Assembly (NCBI GenBank): GCA_019113455.1
Contig: DXHG01000240.1
Span: forward strand, 1 to 14,801
DNA length: 14,801 bases
Source of the DNA: Candidatus Treponema faecavium
GTDB lineage: Bacteria; Spirochaetota; Spirochaetia; Treponematales; Treponemataceae
Direction of reading: 5' to 3'
Part shown: in pieces, positions 8,018 through 14,801 of the stretch
Layout: each line of letters starts with the position of its first letter
Position numbering within the stretch: the stretch's first letter is position 1
The notes under the pieces: generated by a model
The model's database searches: none
Told to the model about the DNA's origin: nothing
What the model saw: the letters and a program-made list of their open reading frames with translations, nothing else
Translations under genes and position numbers: made by a program

Positions 8018-8022
8018 AATAT

Positions 8023-8862
8023 ATGCCGCGCCAATATAATAGAAAGTTTCTCGCAGCGATGTCAGCCGCGCTGCTCATGTGTCTCGTGCTTGACGGCTGC
8101 ACCAGCACGAGCGCCGCCCGCCGGCAGAACACCTCGCTTGCCGGAGACTGGCTCTTTGTGTCGCTTATACAGACTGACGCAGCAGAACCCGCCCCTGAGG
8201 GAACGCTTATCACGCTCAACATTACTCCATTCGGCGGGCAGCAGGCGGTATTCCGTGCGACGGGATTCTCAGGGGTCAACAACTATGCTGCTACTATCAC
8301 GATTACGCGGGGCACTGCCATACAAATGGGCACGCCCGCGATTACGATGGCCTCAAACGACGACACAAACGCTGCGTTTGAAAACACCTATCTCGCCATG
8401 CTCGCGCAGATGCAGCGGTATGCAGTCGACGTGCATAACGGGGAGCCCAGGCTTGTACTTACAGACAGCGGCGGAAACTTTTCCATGCAGTTTACCCGCG
8501 ATATATTCAGCAATACGCAGTGGAAACTCGACGCATACATGACCGATAACCGCGGCATACAGTCTGTTGATGCCAGAAGCGAAAACGCTCCTTCCATATC
8601 GTTCAATCCGGGCGGACGGCTTACCGGCTTTTCAGGCGTCAACAGGATTTCCGCGCAGTACCGCATGAACACCGCGAACCGCACACTCTCCATTTCGCAG
8701 CCGGCGGCAACGCGGATAGCGCCGCCCGATGAAAAAGCTGCGGACATAGAAGCGCACCTGCTCGCGGCGCTGCCGCAGACGCAGAGCTATCAGATACGCA
8801 ATGATTCGCTTACGTTTCTCAACGGCGACGGCCACATATTATTGACTTTTACCCGCAACTGA
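8023..8862 (+). CDS. lipoprotein with two META domains
   Basis: A 279-residue secreted lipoprotein. Residues 1-25 are a signal peptide (basic MPRQYNRK, then a hydrophobic stretch), ending in a loose lipobox LDGC with C26 as the lipidation site; Asp at -2 is unusual but spirochaetal lipoboxes are relaxed. Two consecutive META (HslJ-like) domains follow, about 37-159 and 162-279. Each has a W-x-L/F first strand, a GFSGVN turn (81-86 and 202-207) and a helix before the last strands. The two halves are only moderately alike, so the duplication is old. META proteins are envelope or stress proteins of unclear biochemical role (HslJ is linked to novobiocin resistance in Escherichia coli). An envelope location is firm; function is unknown. 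Confidence 0.85.
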   Translation: MPRQYNRKFLAAMSAALLMCLVLDGCTSTSAARRQNTSLAGDWLFVSLIQTDAAEPAPEGTLITLNITPFGGQQAVFRATGFSGVNNYAATITITRGTAIQMGTPAITMASNDDTNAAFENTYLAMLAQMQRYAVDVHNGEPRLVLTDSGGNFSMQFTRDIFSNTQWKLDAYMTDNRGIQSVDARSENAPSISFNPGGRLTGFSGVNRISAQYRMNTANRTLSISQPAATRIAPPDEKAADIEAHLLAALPQTQSYQIRNDSLTFLNGDGHILLTFTRN

Positions 8863-8870
8863 TATACAAA
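8842..8870 (+). promoter_or_regulatory. possible promoter of the U32-family gene
   Basis: TTGACT (8842-8847), a 17-bp spacer and TACAAA (8865-8870) overlap the end of the META gene and lie about 50 bp before the next start codon. The -35 is good and the -10 is mediocre. A second -10-like TACAAT at 8899-8904 has no matching -35. Confidence 0.3.
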
Positions 8871-8921
8871 CGATAACAGATTTTCATATATCATTTACTA
8901 CAATTAAACGGATTACGCATC

Positions 8922-11177
8922 ATGGCAGAATTATTGGCACCGGCAGGAAACATAGAAGCGCTTGACGCCGCCATCGGTGAAGGAGCCGACGCGGTCTATC
9001 TCGGACTCAAAAGCTTTAACGCGCGGCTGCGCTCGGCAAACTTCGCATGGAATCAGTTTGAGGCGGCGGTGCAGTCGCTGCACCGCATGGGGAAAAAAAT
9101 ATTCGTAACGGTAAACACCGTTATAGAGGAACGTGAAACGGAACGGCTATACCGCTTTCTTGCCTATCTTGACGCGGTAGGGCCGGACGGCCTTATTGTA
9201 CAGGATTTCGGCGTTGTCCGCATGGTGCAGGAGTTTTTCCCGCGGCTGCGGCTGCACGCTTCTACGCAGATGAACACCGCGTCGCTGCGCGCAGTCAACC
9301 TGCTTGGCAAACAGGGCATAAAGCGCGTCGTGCTGGCGCGCGAGCTTGGCCTTGAAGAAATAAAACGCATACGGGCAAACACAACCGCAGAGCTTGAAGT
9401 CTTTGTGCACGGGGCGCTGTGCGTGAGCGAGTCCGGCCTCTGTCTGTTTTCAAGCTATCTCGGAGGCAAATCAGCAAACCGCGGCATGTGCACGCAGGCG
9501 TGCCGCCGCTTTTACACGGCGGATGAAGAAAGCGGCGTCGAGCCCGGATACTATTTTTCTCCCTGCGACTTACAGCTTATCGATAAGATTCCCGAACTGG
9601 TAACAGCCGGCGTCGACTCATTTAAGATAGAAGGACGCATGAAAAGCGCCGAGTACGTCGGTGCGGTAACGGCAGCATACCGCTACATGCTCGACAACTG
9701 GCAGCATGACCGCAAGGCGGCGCTCGCCGCGACAAAACGCATACTTTCAACCGATTTTGCCCGCAGCAAAACGACGTTCTGGTACGGCTTTGATTCGCCG
9801 GACGACGCGCAGCGGGGCACCGTTGAAGGCAGCGAACAGATCGCCGAACGGATACTCAATCCGGCGCAGGCAGGCGGAACGGGCATTTATCTGGGAAAAA
9901 TCGAACGGACTCGCAGCGCAAAAAACGGCCTGGTCTTTGCCCTGCTTTCCGGCAAAAACTACGAACCTGACCCCGGCGATTCGATACGCCTGCACCGCAA
10001 AGACGATTCTGGCCGCGAAAGCCACAAGGTGCGCTTTACTGAGGAATCGGAACACGGCAGATGGATAGACATACCGTCAGGCTTTTCTGTCGGGGATGAA
10101 GTATATCTGCTTCAAACAAAATCGATGTCAAAACGCTACCGGCACGTGCTGCCGCAGGATCTGTCGTCATTCAGAAGGCAGCCCGGCGCAAGGGAACTGC
10201 CTGTGCTTGATCTGACGCCGCTGCACAAACACACGCTTGAACACTTTCCCGCAGGCCTCTATATTCAGGTGTCCACCGTGGCAGACCTGTTTACGGCGCA
10301 GAGCAGCCAGCCGGTGCGCATTATACTCGAACTCAACGCAGAAACGGAACAGGATCTGCTCGTGCGCCAGGTGCAGCTCCCCGTCTCCAAAAAACAGATT
10401 ATCATTTCCCTTGATCCGTACTGCAGCCAGCCGACAGAAGATCATCTGGCGGATGTGCTTCCGATGCTCATAGAATCGGGATTCAAAGTATTTATTGTAA
10501 ATAATATGGCGCATATCGCGCTTTTAAAAGGAAGCGGCGCGCACTGCATCGCAGGCCCGTACCTGTATACGTTTAACCGCTGGGCAGTCTCGCTGCTTGA
10601 AAATCAGAACATAGACGCGTTTGCAGCGCCGCTTGAAAACTCGCGCCAGAACCTTGAGGCAGCGTTTGAAGAAAAACAGCGCGCAAGAGTGCTTGTTACG
10701 CTCTTTGCCTACCCCGCTCTGTTCCGCATGAGGTTTAAGCTGCCGCAAAAATACCGCTTTACCTTATTTTCGGACAAGCAGGACACAGTGTTCAAGGCAT
10801 TGTCCACGACAAACGGTTCATTTGTCATACCGGACAAACCGTTTTCGATTATCGACAAAGAGCCGTTTATCAGAGCCGCAGGCTTTTCCCGCTTTCTGCT
10901 TGATTTCTCAAAAGTTTCCCTGCAAAAAAACCAGCTCAAACAGATACTGAACGCGCTGCACAAACATATTCCGCTGTCAGACACAACGCGCTTTAACTGG
11001 AAAGACGGTTTTTACACGGCGGAGCAGCAGGACGCTCACCGGCAGCCAGCGCCGCCAGCCGCAGCTGCGGCCGGGAAACAGCCGCGGCGCGCCGCGAACA
11101 AGCGGCAGCGCGCCGCCCCGCCGCAGTCCGGCAAAACGGAGCGCCGCGCCGGCCGCAGCGAGCGCAGAAAGCGGTAA
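8922..11177 (+). CDS. U32-family protein, RlhA/TrhP-like, with basic C-terminal tail
   Basis: A 751-residue member of the U32 'peptidase' family. The family signature is complete at 159-177 (E-x-F-V-H-G-A-L-C ... G-L-C-L-F-S). MAELLAPAGN at the start is typical. Cysteines C167, C174, C190 and C194 or C215 are placed like the iron-sulfur ligands of TrhP, RlhA and UbiU/UbiV. Members of this group hydroxylate tRNA wobble uridine (TrhP) or 23S rRNA cytidine (RlhA). The length, with a long region after residue 300, fits RlhA better than the roughly 450-residue TrhP, but the substrate is not proven from sequence. The last 55 or so residues are Ala/Pro/Gln/Arg/Lys-rich and end SERRKR, suggesting an RNA-binding tail. 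There is no clear Shine-Dalgarno before the ATG, but the conserved N-terminus fixes the start. It is convergent with ssb, 36 bp away. Confidence 0.92.
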   Translation: MAELLAPAGNIEALDAAIGEGADAVYLGLKSFNARLRSANFAWNQFEAAVQSLHRMGKKIFVTVNTVIEERETERLYRFLAYLDAVGPDGLIVQDFGVVRMVQEFFPRLRLHASTQMNTASLRAVNLLGKQGIKRVVLARELGLEEIKRIRANTTAELEVFVHGALCVSESGLCLFSSYLGGKSANRGMCTQACRRFYTADEESGVEPGYYFSPCDLQLIDKIPELVTAGVDSFKIEGRMKSAEYVGAVTAAYRYMLDNWQHDRKAALAATKRILSTDFARSKTTFWYGFDSPDDAQRGTVEGSEQIAERILNPAQAGGTGIYLGKIERTRSAKNGLVFALLSGKNYEPDPGDSIRLHRKDDSGRESHKVRFTEESEHGRWIDIPSGFSVGDEVYLLQTKSMSKRYRHVLPQDLSSFRRQPGARELPVLDLTPLHKHTLEHFPAGLYIQVSTVADLFTAQSSQPVRIILELNAETEQDLLVRQVQLPVSKKQIIISLDPYCSQPTEDHLADVLPMLIESGFKVFIVNNMAHIALLKGSGAHCIAGPYLYTFNRWAVSLLENQNIDAFAAPLENSRQNLEAAFEEKQRARVLVTLFAYPALFRMRFKLPQKYRFTLFSDKQDTVFKALSTTNGSFVIPDKPFSIIDKEPFIRAAGFSRFLLDFSKVSLQKNQLKQILNALHKHIPLSDTTRFNWKDGFYTAEQQDAHRQPAPPAAAAAGKQPRRAANKRQRAAPPQSGKTERRAGRSERRKR

Positions 11178-11213
11178 CACCCGCGGCGGCCGGTCTGTGC
11201 ATATGCGCGCCGG

Positions 11214-11660
11214 CTAAAACACCGGAGCAGGCTGCGTTTCCTGGTATGCCGCAGCAGCGCCTTCTGCAACGTCTGCAAGCTCCGCCTGCTCGCGCCGCGC
11301 CTCTGACGCGTTCTGTCCCGCCGTGCGCGTAAACCGCGGTTTCAGTTCAATATGTTCGGCAACGATTTTAACGCGGGAATACGGCCTGCCGTCAGGATTC
11401 CGCCAGCGATCCTGCTTGAGCCTGCCGACCACGCGCAAGCCGCGCCCCTTATCGCATGAAGCCATGCACTTCTCAGCAAGAGTGCTCCATGCTTCCACGT
11501 CAAAAAAAGACACATCCTGCACAAACGTTCCGTCAGCTCCCGGATACCAGCGGTTAACCGCGATTGATACAACGCATACGGGAATCCCTTTGGGAGAATA
11601 ACGCAGATTCGGCGCGCGCACGACATTTCCCTCGATAAGAATTGAATTGAGATTGTTCAT
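11214..11660 (-). CDS. ssb: single-stranded DNA-binding protein
   Basis: A 148-residue OB-fold protein that coats single-stranded DNA in replication and repair. MNNLNSILIEGNVVRAPNLR (1-20), PVCVVSIAVNRWY (27-39), VSFFDVEAWSTLAEKC (50-65), RGLRVVGRLKQDRW (73-86) and SRVKIVAEHIELKPRF (95-110) follow the bacterial SSB pattern through the OB fold. After residue 111 comes an Ala/Glu-rich linker. The C-terminus is QPAPVF and lacks the acidic DDDIPF-like tip through which SSB normally recruits partner proteins. The ATG at 11660 was chosen over an in-frame start 9 bp upstream because AGGAG (11669-11673) sits 8 bp before it. The gene is not in the usual rpsF-ssb-rpsR cluster, so it may be a second SSB of the genome; this is inference. 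Confidence 0.9.
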   Translation of the reverse strand: MNNLNSILIEGNVVRAPNLRYSPKGIPVCVVSIAVNRWYPGADGTFVQDVSFFDVEAWSTLAEKCMASCDKGRGLRVVGRLKQDRWRNPDGRPYSRVKIVAEHIELKPRFTRTAGQNASEARREQAELADVAEGAAAAYQETQPAPVF

Positions 11661-11668
11661 ACAAAACA

Positions 11669-11673
11669 CTCCT
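11669..11673 (-). promoter_or_regulatory. ribosome binding site of ssb
   Basis: AGGAG on the minus strand, 8 bp before the ATG whose first base is 11660. It decides the start between two nearby in-frame candidates. Confidence 0.7.
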
Positions 11674-11778
11674 GCAAATAGATTTCAGCCAGGGAATACA
11701 CATTGTTTCCCCGCATACTTTCTATATAGACAGAAGTTATTCTTTTCGTACGCTTTTCTGATAAAAAACAACGCAGAT

Positions 11779-13701
11779 TTACAAATTTTTCACTAATTTC
11801 ACGATATAGAGCTCAATATACATGCTCAGCTGGTCGTGATCGCGGATTTTCTGCATACCAGGCGTTTTTACGAGCGTCTCCGCAAGCTCATGCACGCGGT
11901 CGCGCGTAAAATGAGACGCAGGCAGCGTTCTCAGCACGCGGCGCATATAATCGCGGATAAAGGAATTAACGTCTTCCGTCAAATTATCGCTTATATCGCG
12001 GTTAATCAGCTTATTCCACTGGCTCAAATACGCGGCAAGCTCGCGGTCAAGCGAAGAATTGGCCGGCACAAGCTGTTCTTCAAGAGCAGCGGCGGCGCGC
12101 TTAAAATCAAGGCGCCGCGCCGTTTTATTGTCAACAACCGGCATAAGATCATCGGCCTGCTGATAGGGAACAACTTTTTTTTCTTTTTTTGCAGCTTTTT
12201 TGCTTTCGCGCCTGGAATGATGCAGAAAAAAACCGACAATGGACGACAAAAACGGAATCGTATACCAGAACGGCAAAAGAATACGCGCGTCAGTCAGCAA
12301 TTCCTGCCGCGACAGCATCAGCAGATCGCTGTACGGGAGCAGCTCGCCATGATAGAACAGATTGAGCCGCGCAGCTCCCGGCATCTGCGACTCCTGCGTC
12401 TCGTTATTGACAATCGCAAGAAAACTTGCGTGCAGCAGCGCGTACAGCACAGGGCTTGTTGACTTCAATACTTCGCTTAATTTCTTTTCAAACACCTGCT
12501 GATCACTCATTTCAGGCAGCGTGTCAAAGTTCTTGAGCGCCTTAAACCATTCCTGCGTAACCGTATGCCGGATTGTATCGTGCGCGTCGCTGCACAGCCT
12601 GAGCACCAGAGACACAACGCGCTGCTTGCTGATATAGTAGTGCTTATCAGGCTCTACCTTGAACGTCAGCACTTCAGGCAGCTCTCCGGCGCGCGCCGTT
12701 GTCGTAATGTCTTCAAGATACTCGTTTAAGTCAGCCTGCGTGTACTGACCCAACAGCGGAATACCGCGCGAATCAGTAAAGCGCGTTATGTCGTCATACG
12801 TAAAATAATACGGCGGCTTTGCAAGCAGCTGAGACAGGTTTTTAAGCGCAACGGAACGCTGATACTCCTGCTGCGCCTTGTTTCGGTAATAATTCGACGC
12901 GACTTCGATAATATGCACTGACTGCAAAAGCGCGATGTCCTCGGCAGTAAAGTCTGTTACCTTTTCGTAATCCTGTCTGATGTAAAAACACAGCTGGCTC
13001 CAGAAATAATACGAGTCGTTTGAGTTTTTCATGACTTCAAGCGCGTCGTCGGGATTATCGACAAAATGCGTGAACGAGTTCTTAACCGATATTTCTTTGC
13101 CGGGATTTGAAATCACGAGCTTTTTGAGGAAATAATCGTGAAATTCGTCCTTATTGAGCATCAGGCGCACTTTTTTAAGCGCAAGCGTTACGAGCCGCTG
13201 CGCCGACACGCTTGAAGGCAAAAGGATAACGGCAAGATCATTTGAGAATGTAATGCCGTAGAGCTTTTGGCTTGAAAGATCTTCTTCGTCAAGCAGCGAC
13301 ACTAAAAGTTCGGTGCACGAACGCATTTCAAGAATCTTTTCGGCGGGTATTTTCCGCGGCAGGTCGGCGGCTACCGGAAACGGCATTTTGCTGCCTGACG
13401 CTTCTATTTCTTTATAGCGCGCAGCGTATTTATCGATTAAAAAACCGATAACCACGATCGTGCGCGATTCCGCCGTAGGAGAAACAATACATATCTGCCT
13501 GCTGTCAGTCAGTTTTGCAAGCTCATCGCGCAGCTGTTCCGCGGTATTCGATATATATTTCTCAAGCTCAGGCTGAGCCTCGCAATGGTACTGCGCATAC
13601 CGCCGGATATATTCAACAAATTCATGATAATTTACTAACGCACTATTTTGTTTTGACGCAAAGAATTTTAATAATACAGCTATATCGGTCGTGACTGCCA
13701 T
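11779..13701 (-). CDS. 640-residue protein of unknown function with one hydrophobic segment
   Basis: I do not recognise the family. It is rich in charged helices and has no signal peptide. One hydrophobic segment lies at about 473-494 (ILLPFWYTIPFLSSIVGFFL), followed directly by a strongly basic stretch (497-509, with KKAAKKEKK), which would place the basic side in the cytoplasm. The N-terminal 470 residues are mixed alpha/beta with hydrophobic strands such as RTIVVIGFLID (80-90) and LAVILLPSS (156-164). The C-terminal 145 residues are helical, so the protein probably has cytoplasmic domains on a single membrane anchor. Its position divergent from prfA may be conserved in treponemes, as I recall a large hypothetical gene next to prfA there, but I cannot check this. 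Codon use resembles the neighbours. The start is supported by a strong -10 box 6 bp upstream; there is no spaced Shine-Dalgarno. Confidence 0.85.
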   Translation of the reverse strand: MAVTTDIAVLLKFFASKQNSALVNYHEFVEYIRRYAQYHCEAQPELEKYISNTAEQLRDELAKLTDSRQICIVSPTAESRTIVVIGFLIDKYAARYKEIEASGSKMPFPVAADLPRKIPAEKILEMRSCTELLVSLLDEEDLSSQKLYGITFSNDLAVILLPSSVSAQRLVTLALKKVRLMLNKDEFHDYFLKKLVISNPGKEISVKNSFTHFVDNPDDALEVMKNSNDSYYFWSQLCFYIRQDYEKVTDFTAEDIALLQSVHIIEVASNYYRNKAQQEYQRSVALKNLSQLLAKPPYYFTYDDITRFTDSRGIPLLGQYTQADLNEYLEDITTTARAGELPEVLTFKVEPDKHYYISKQRVVSLVLRLCSDAHDTIRHTVTQEWFKALKNFDTLPEMSDQQVFEKKLSEVLKSTSPVLYALLHASFLAIVNNETQESQMPGAARLNLFYHGELLPYSDLLMLSRQELLTDARILLPFWYTIPFLSSIVGFFLHHSRRESKKAAKKEKKVVPYQQADDLMPVVDNKTARRLDFKRAAAALEEQLVPANSSLDRELAAYLSQWNKLINRDISDNLTEDVNSFIRDYMRRVLRTLPASHFTRDRVHELAETLVKTPGMQKIRDHDQLSMYIELYIVKLVKNL

Positions 13702-13707
13702 TCCTGC

Positions 13708-13736
13708 ATTATATCAGAACATACGGCTTTCCACAA
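13708..13736 (-). promoter_or_regulatory. promoter of the 640-residue protein gene
   Basis: On the minus strand: TTGTGG (-35, 13731-13736), exactly 17 bp, then TATAAT (-10, 13708-13713), itself preceded by TG-A (extended -10). Only 6 bp separate the -10 from the ATG, so transcription should begin at or within a base or two of the start codon. This is the best promoter in the window. Confidence 0.75.
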
Positions 13737-13747
13737 CAATAAATTGA

Positions 13748-13760
13748 CCGCCCCGGGCGG
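13748..13760. promoter_or_regulatory. GC-rich palindrome upstream of the minus-strand promoter
   Basis: CCGCCC-C-GGGCGG is a perfect 6-bp inverted repeat with one central base, 11 bp upstream of the -35 of the 640-residue protein gene. It stands out in an AT-rich stretch and could be an activator or repressor site. No protein can be named for it. Confidence 0.3.
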
Positions 13761-13806
13761 CGCGCGGCATTGCAGCAGTGCAGACGCTACACCCGCTGTC
13801 AGGCAA

Positions 13807-14122
13807 TTTGCCGGCGGCAAAAAATTTCCCGTTTAAAACATAACAATTTGCCGATGGCTGATTTTACATTTGCCGATGGCAAAATTTTATTTTGCCATTT
13901 ATCAGACATGAATTTTGCCGATGGCCGGCGGCGCACTTGCCGATTGCAAATTTTCAGTTTGCCGTCGGCAAAGTAAAAGTTTGCCATCGGCAAGTGTCTC
14001 GCTGGCCGACGGCAAAATTCTTACCGGATAAACGGCAAATATAAATTTTGCCAACGGCAAATTTTTTATTTGCCACCGGCAAAATAAAATTTAGCCACCG
14101 GCAAATTTTTCAGTTTGCCATC
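13807..14122. repeat. tandem array of 15-bp dyads with 22-23 bp period
   Basis: Consensus unit TTTGCC-NNN-GGCAAA followed by a 7-8 bp, mostly AT-rich linker. After an isolated unit at 13807, thirteen units start at 13847, 13869, 13891, 13914, 13936, 13958, 13980, 14002, 14025, 14047, 14069, 14091 and 14114. All steps are 22 or 23 bp. Exact dyads are at 13807, 13869, 13958, 14047 and 14069; others have one to several changes, and 13891, 14025 and 14114 keep mainly one arm. Central triplets vary (GAT, GTC, ATC, GAC, AAC, ACC, GGC). It fills most of the 552-bp gap between the 640-residue gene and prfA; the rest of the gap holds the two promoters and an A-rich stretch. The 22-bp period is not a multiple of three, so it is not a protein repeat. 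Confidence 0.9.
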
Positions 14123-14217
14123 AAGATGTGCCGCAGCGCTGAAAGAAAAGCAAATTACAGAAAATAAGAAAAAAACGCCCGCGCACATAGCGCAAAAACA
14201 CCCGAATCCCGCTTCTC

Positions 14218-14246
14218 TTCTCTTTTCCGCTCTTTTCTTATATACT
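14218..14246 (+). promoter_or_regulatory. promoter of prfA
   Basis: TATACT (-10, 14241-14246) lies 7 bp before the ATG at 14254. The -35 at 14218-14223 (TTCTCT, 17-bp spacer) is poor, in a pyrimidine-rich stretch. The position predicts a leaderless or nearly leaderless prfA mRNA. Confidence 0.5.
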
Positions 14247-14253
14247 ACAGCGC

Positions 14254-14801
14254 ATGGGTATGATAGAAAAACTGGAAGAACTTTCCAAACGATTTGCCGA
14301 AGTAAATACCATCATTCAGGATCCCCAACTGGTAAAAGATCCCAAACGGTACAAAGACACGATGCGTGAGCACGCGCATTTGAGCGCAGTCATGGAAGCA
14401 TACGCGGAATATAACACCATTGTTCAGGGCATAGACGACGCGCAGCACCTGATCACAGAAGAAGACGATCACGATATGAAAGAAATGGCGCGCGAGGAAT
14501 TAAAGGAACTTGAAAGCCGCAAGCCCGCAATGGAAGAGAAACTCAAATTTCTGCTTATTCCGCCTGACCCGCTTGAAGAAAAAAACATCATCATGGAAAT
14601 CCGCGGCGGCACCGGCGGCGACGAAGCGTCGCTGTTCGCGGCAGATTTATTCCGCATGTACACGCGCTACGCCGAAACGAAAGGCTGGAAGTATGAAATC
14701 ATGGACATGAGCGAAACAGAAGTCGGCGGCTACAAGGAAATATCGTTTTCGCTCAGCGGCAAAAACGTGTACGGGCATCTGCGCTGGGAAGGCGGCGTGC
14801 A
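14254..14801 (+). CDS. prfA: peptide chain release factor 1, 3' partial
   Basis: Releases finished proteins at UAA and UAG codons on the ribosome. The window holds the first 182 of an expected 350 or so residues. The N-terminal coiled-coil domain is seen (MIEKLEELSKRFAEV onwards), then the conserved IMEIRGGTGGDEASLFAADL (about 113-132), LFRMYTRYAE, and MDMSETEVGGYKEISFSLSG. The run GHLRWEGGVH at the end leads into the family's RVQRVP segment. The codon-reading PxT motif and the catalytic GGQ lie beyond the window, so RF1 rather than RF2 is judged from the N-terminal and domain 2 wording. Two starts are possible, ATG 14254 (MGMIEK) and ATG 14260 (MIEK). Neither has a Shine-Dalgarno, and the promoter position favours 14254 as a leaderless start. 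Confidence 0.93.
   Translation, partial: MGMIEKLEELSKRFAEVNTIIQDPQLVKDPKRYKDTMREHAHLSAVMEAYAEYNTIVQGIDDAQHLITEEDDHDMKEMAREELKELESRKPAMEEKLKFLLIPPDPLEEKNIIMEIRGGTGGDEASLFAADLFRMYTRYAETKGWKYEIMDMSETEVGGYKEISFSLSGKNVYGHLRWEGGV

Noticed and set aside
7984..8022. TTG start extending the META lipoprotein by 13 residues
   Set aside because: The extension would bury the signal peptide behind an acidic stretch, while GAGGAGG before the ATG at 8023 is an excellent ribosome binding site.
11189..11214. Bidirectional terminator between the U32 gene and ssb
   Set aside because: The stem GCCGG/CCGGC is only 5 bp with a 16-nt loop, overlaps the ssb stop codon and lacks a clear T-run.
13770..13993. Open reading frames on both strands across the dyad array, with repeated FADGK-like and LPMA-like peptides
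   Set aside because: The dyad happens to be open in several frames (TTT GCC GAT GGC AAA reads FADGK), and the 22-bp period shifts the frame at each unit. No ribosome binding site or continuous repeat pattern supports a protein.
13807..14122. CRISPR array
   Set aside because: The units are 15 bp and the linkers only 7-8 bp, far below CRISPR spacer length; repeats are not identical and no cas gene is nearby.

Overview
The window looks like a spirochaete chromosome, most probably a Treponema-type genome of medium GC content. This is inferred from three things: an archaeal/eukaryal-type dimeric glycyl-tRNA synthetase, the set of lipoprotein, HD-GYP and hybrid-kinase genes, and a large uncharacterised membrane protein next to prfA. 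No rRNA, tRNA, transposase, integrase or CRISPR array was seen.

Layout. 1-4118 (+): two signalling genes joined by an ATGA overlap. The first is the 3' part of a hybrid kinase (pseudo-receiver, receiver, Hpt), whose 5' end lies before the window. The second is a six-TM hybrid histidine kinase with a receiver and, unusually, a C-terminal DegV (fatty-acid-binding) domain. 4351-5580 (+): an HD-GYP-like protein with its own promoter, in which several metal-binding residues are changed. 5709-7823 (-): glyS followed, 3 bp later, by a short aldo/keto-reductase-like gene with altered catalytic residues. 8023-8862 (+): a lipoprotein with two META domains, divergent from glyS. 8922-11177 (+): a U32-family protein (RlhA/TrhP-like rRNA or tRNA hydroxylation type) with a basic low-complexity tail. 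11214-11660 (-): a single-stranded-DNA-binding protein without the usual acidic tip. 11779-13701 (-): a 640-residue protein of unknown function. 14254 to the end (+): prfA (release factor 1), cut by the window edge.

The strongest unexplained signal is in the 552-bp gap between the 640-residue gene and prfA. From 13807 to about 14122 it holds a tandem array of short dyads, consensus TTTGCC-NNN-GGCAAA. Thirteen consecutive units start every 22 or 23 bp, with variable central triplets and variable, mostly AT-rich, 7-8 bp linkers. A two-unit copy with closely similar linkers lies at 5644-5687, between the convergent HD-GYP and aldo/keto reductase genes. This suggests a dispersed intergenic repeat family rather than a single operator. 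The two genes flanking the large array both have a -10 box 6-7 bp from their start codon and no Shine-Dalgarno, so both may be transcribed as leaderless mRNAs.

Functionally, the left third is a signalling block: phosphorelay, a possible lipid-responsive module and a cyclic-di-nucleotide-like domain. The rest is mainly translation and information processing (glyS, U32 RNA-modification-type protein, ssb, prfA) mixed with envelope proteins. All family assignments come from reading motifs; no database search was run.
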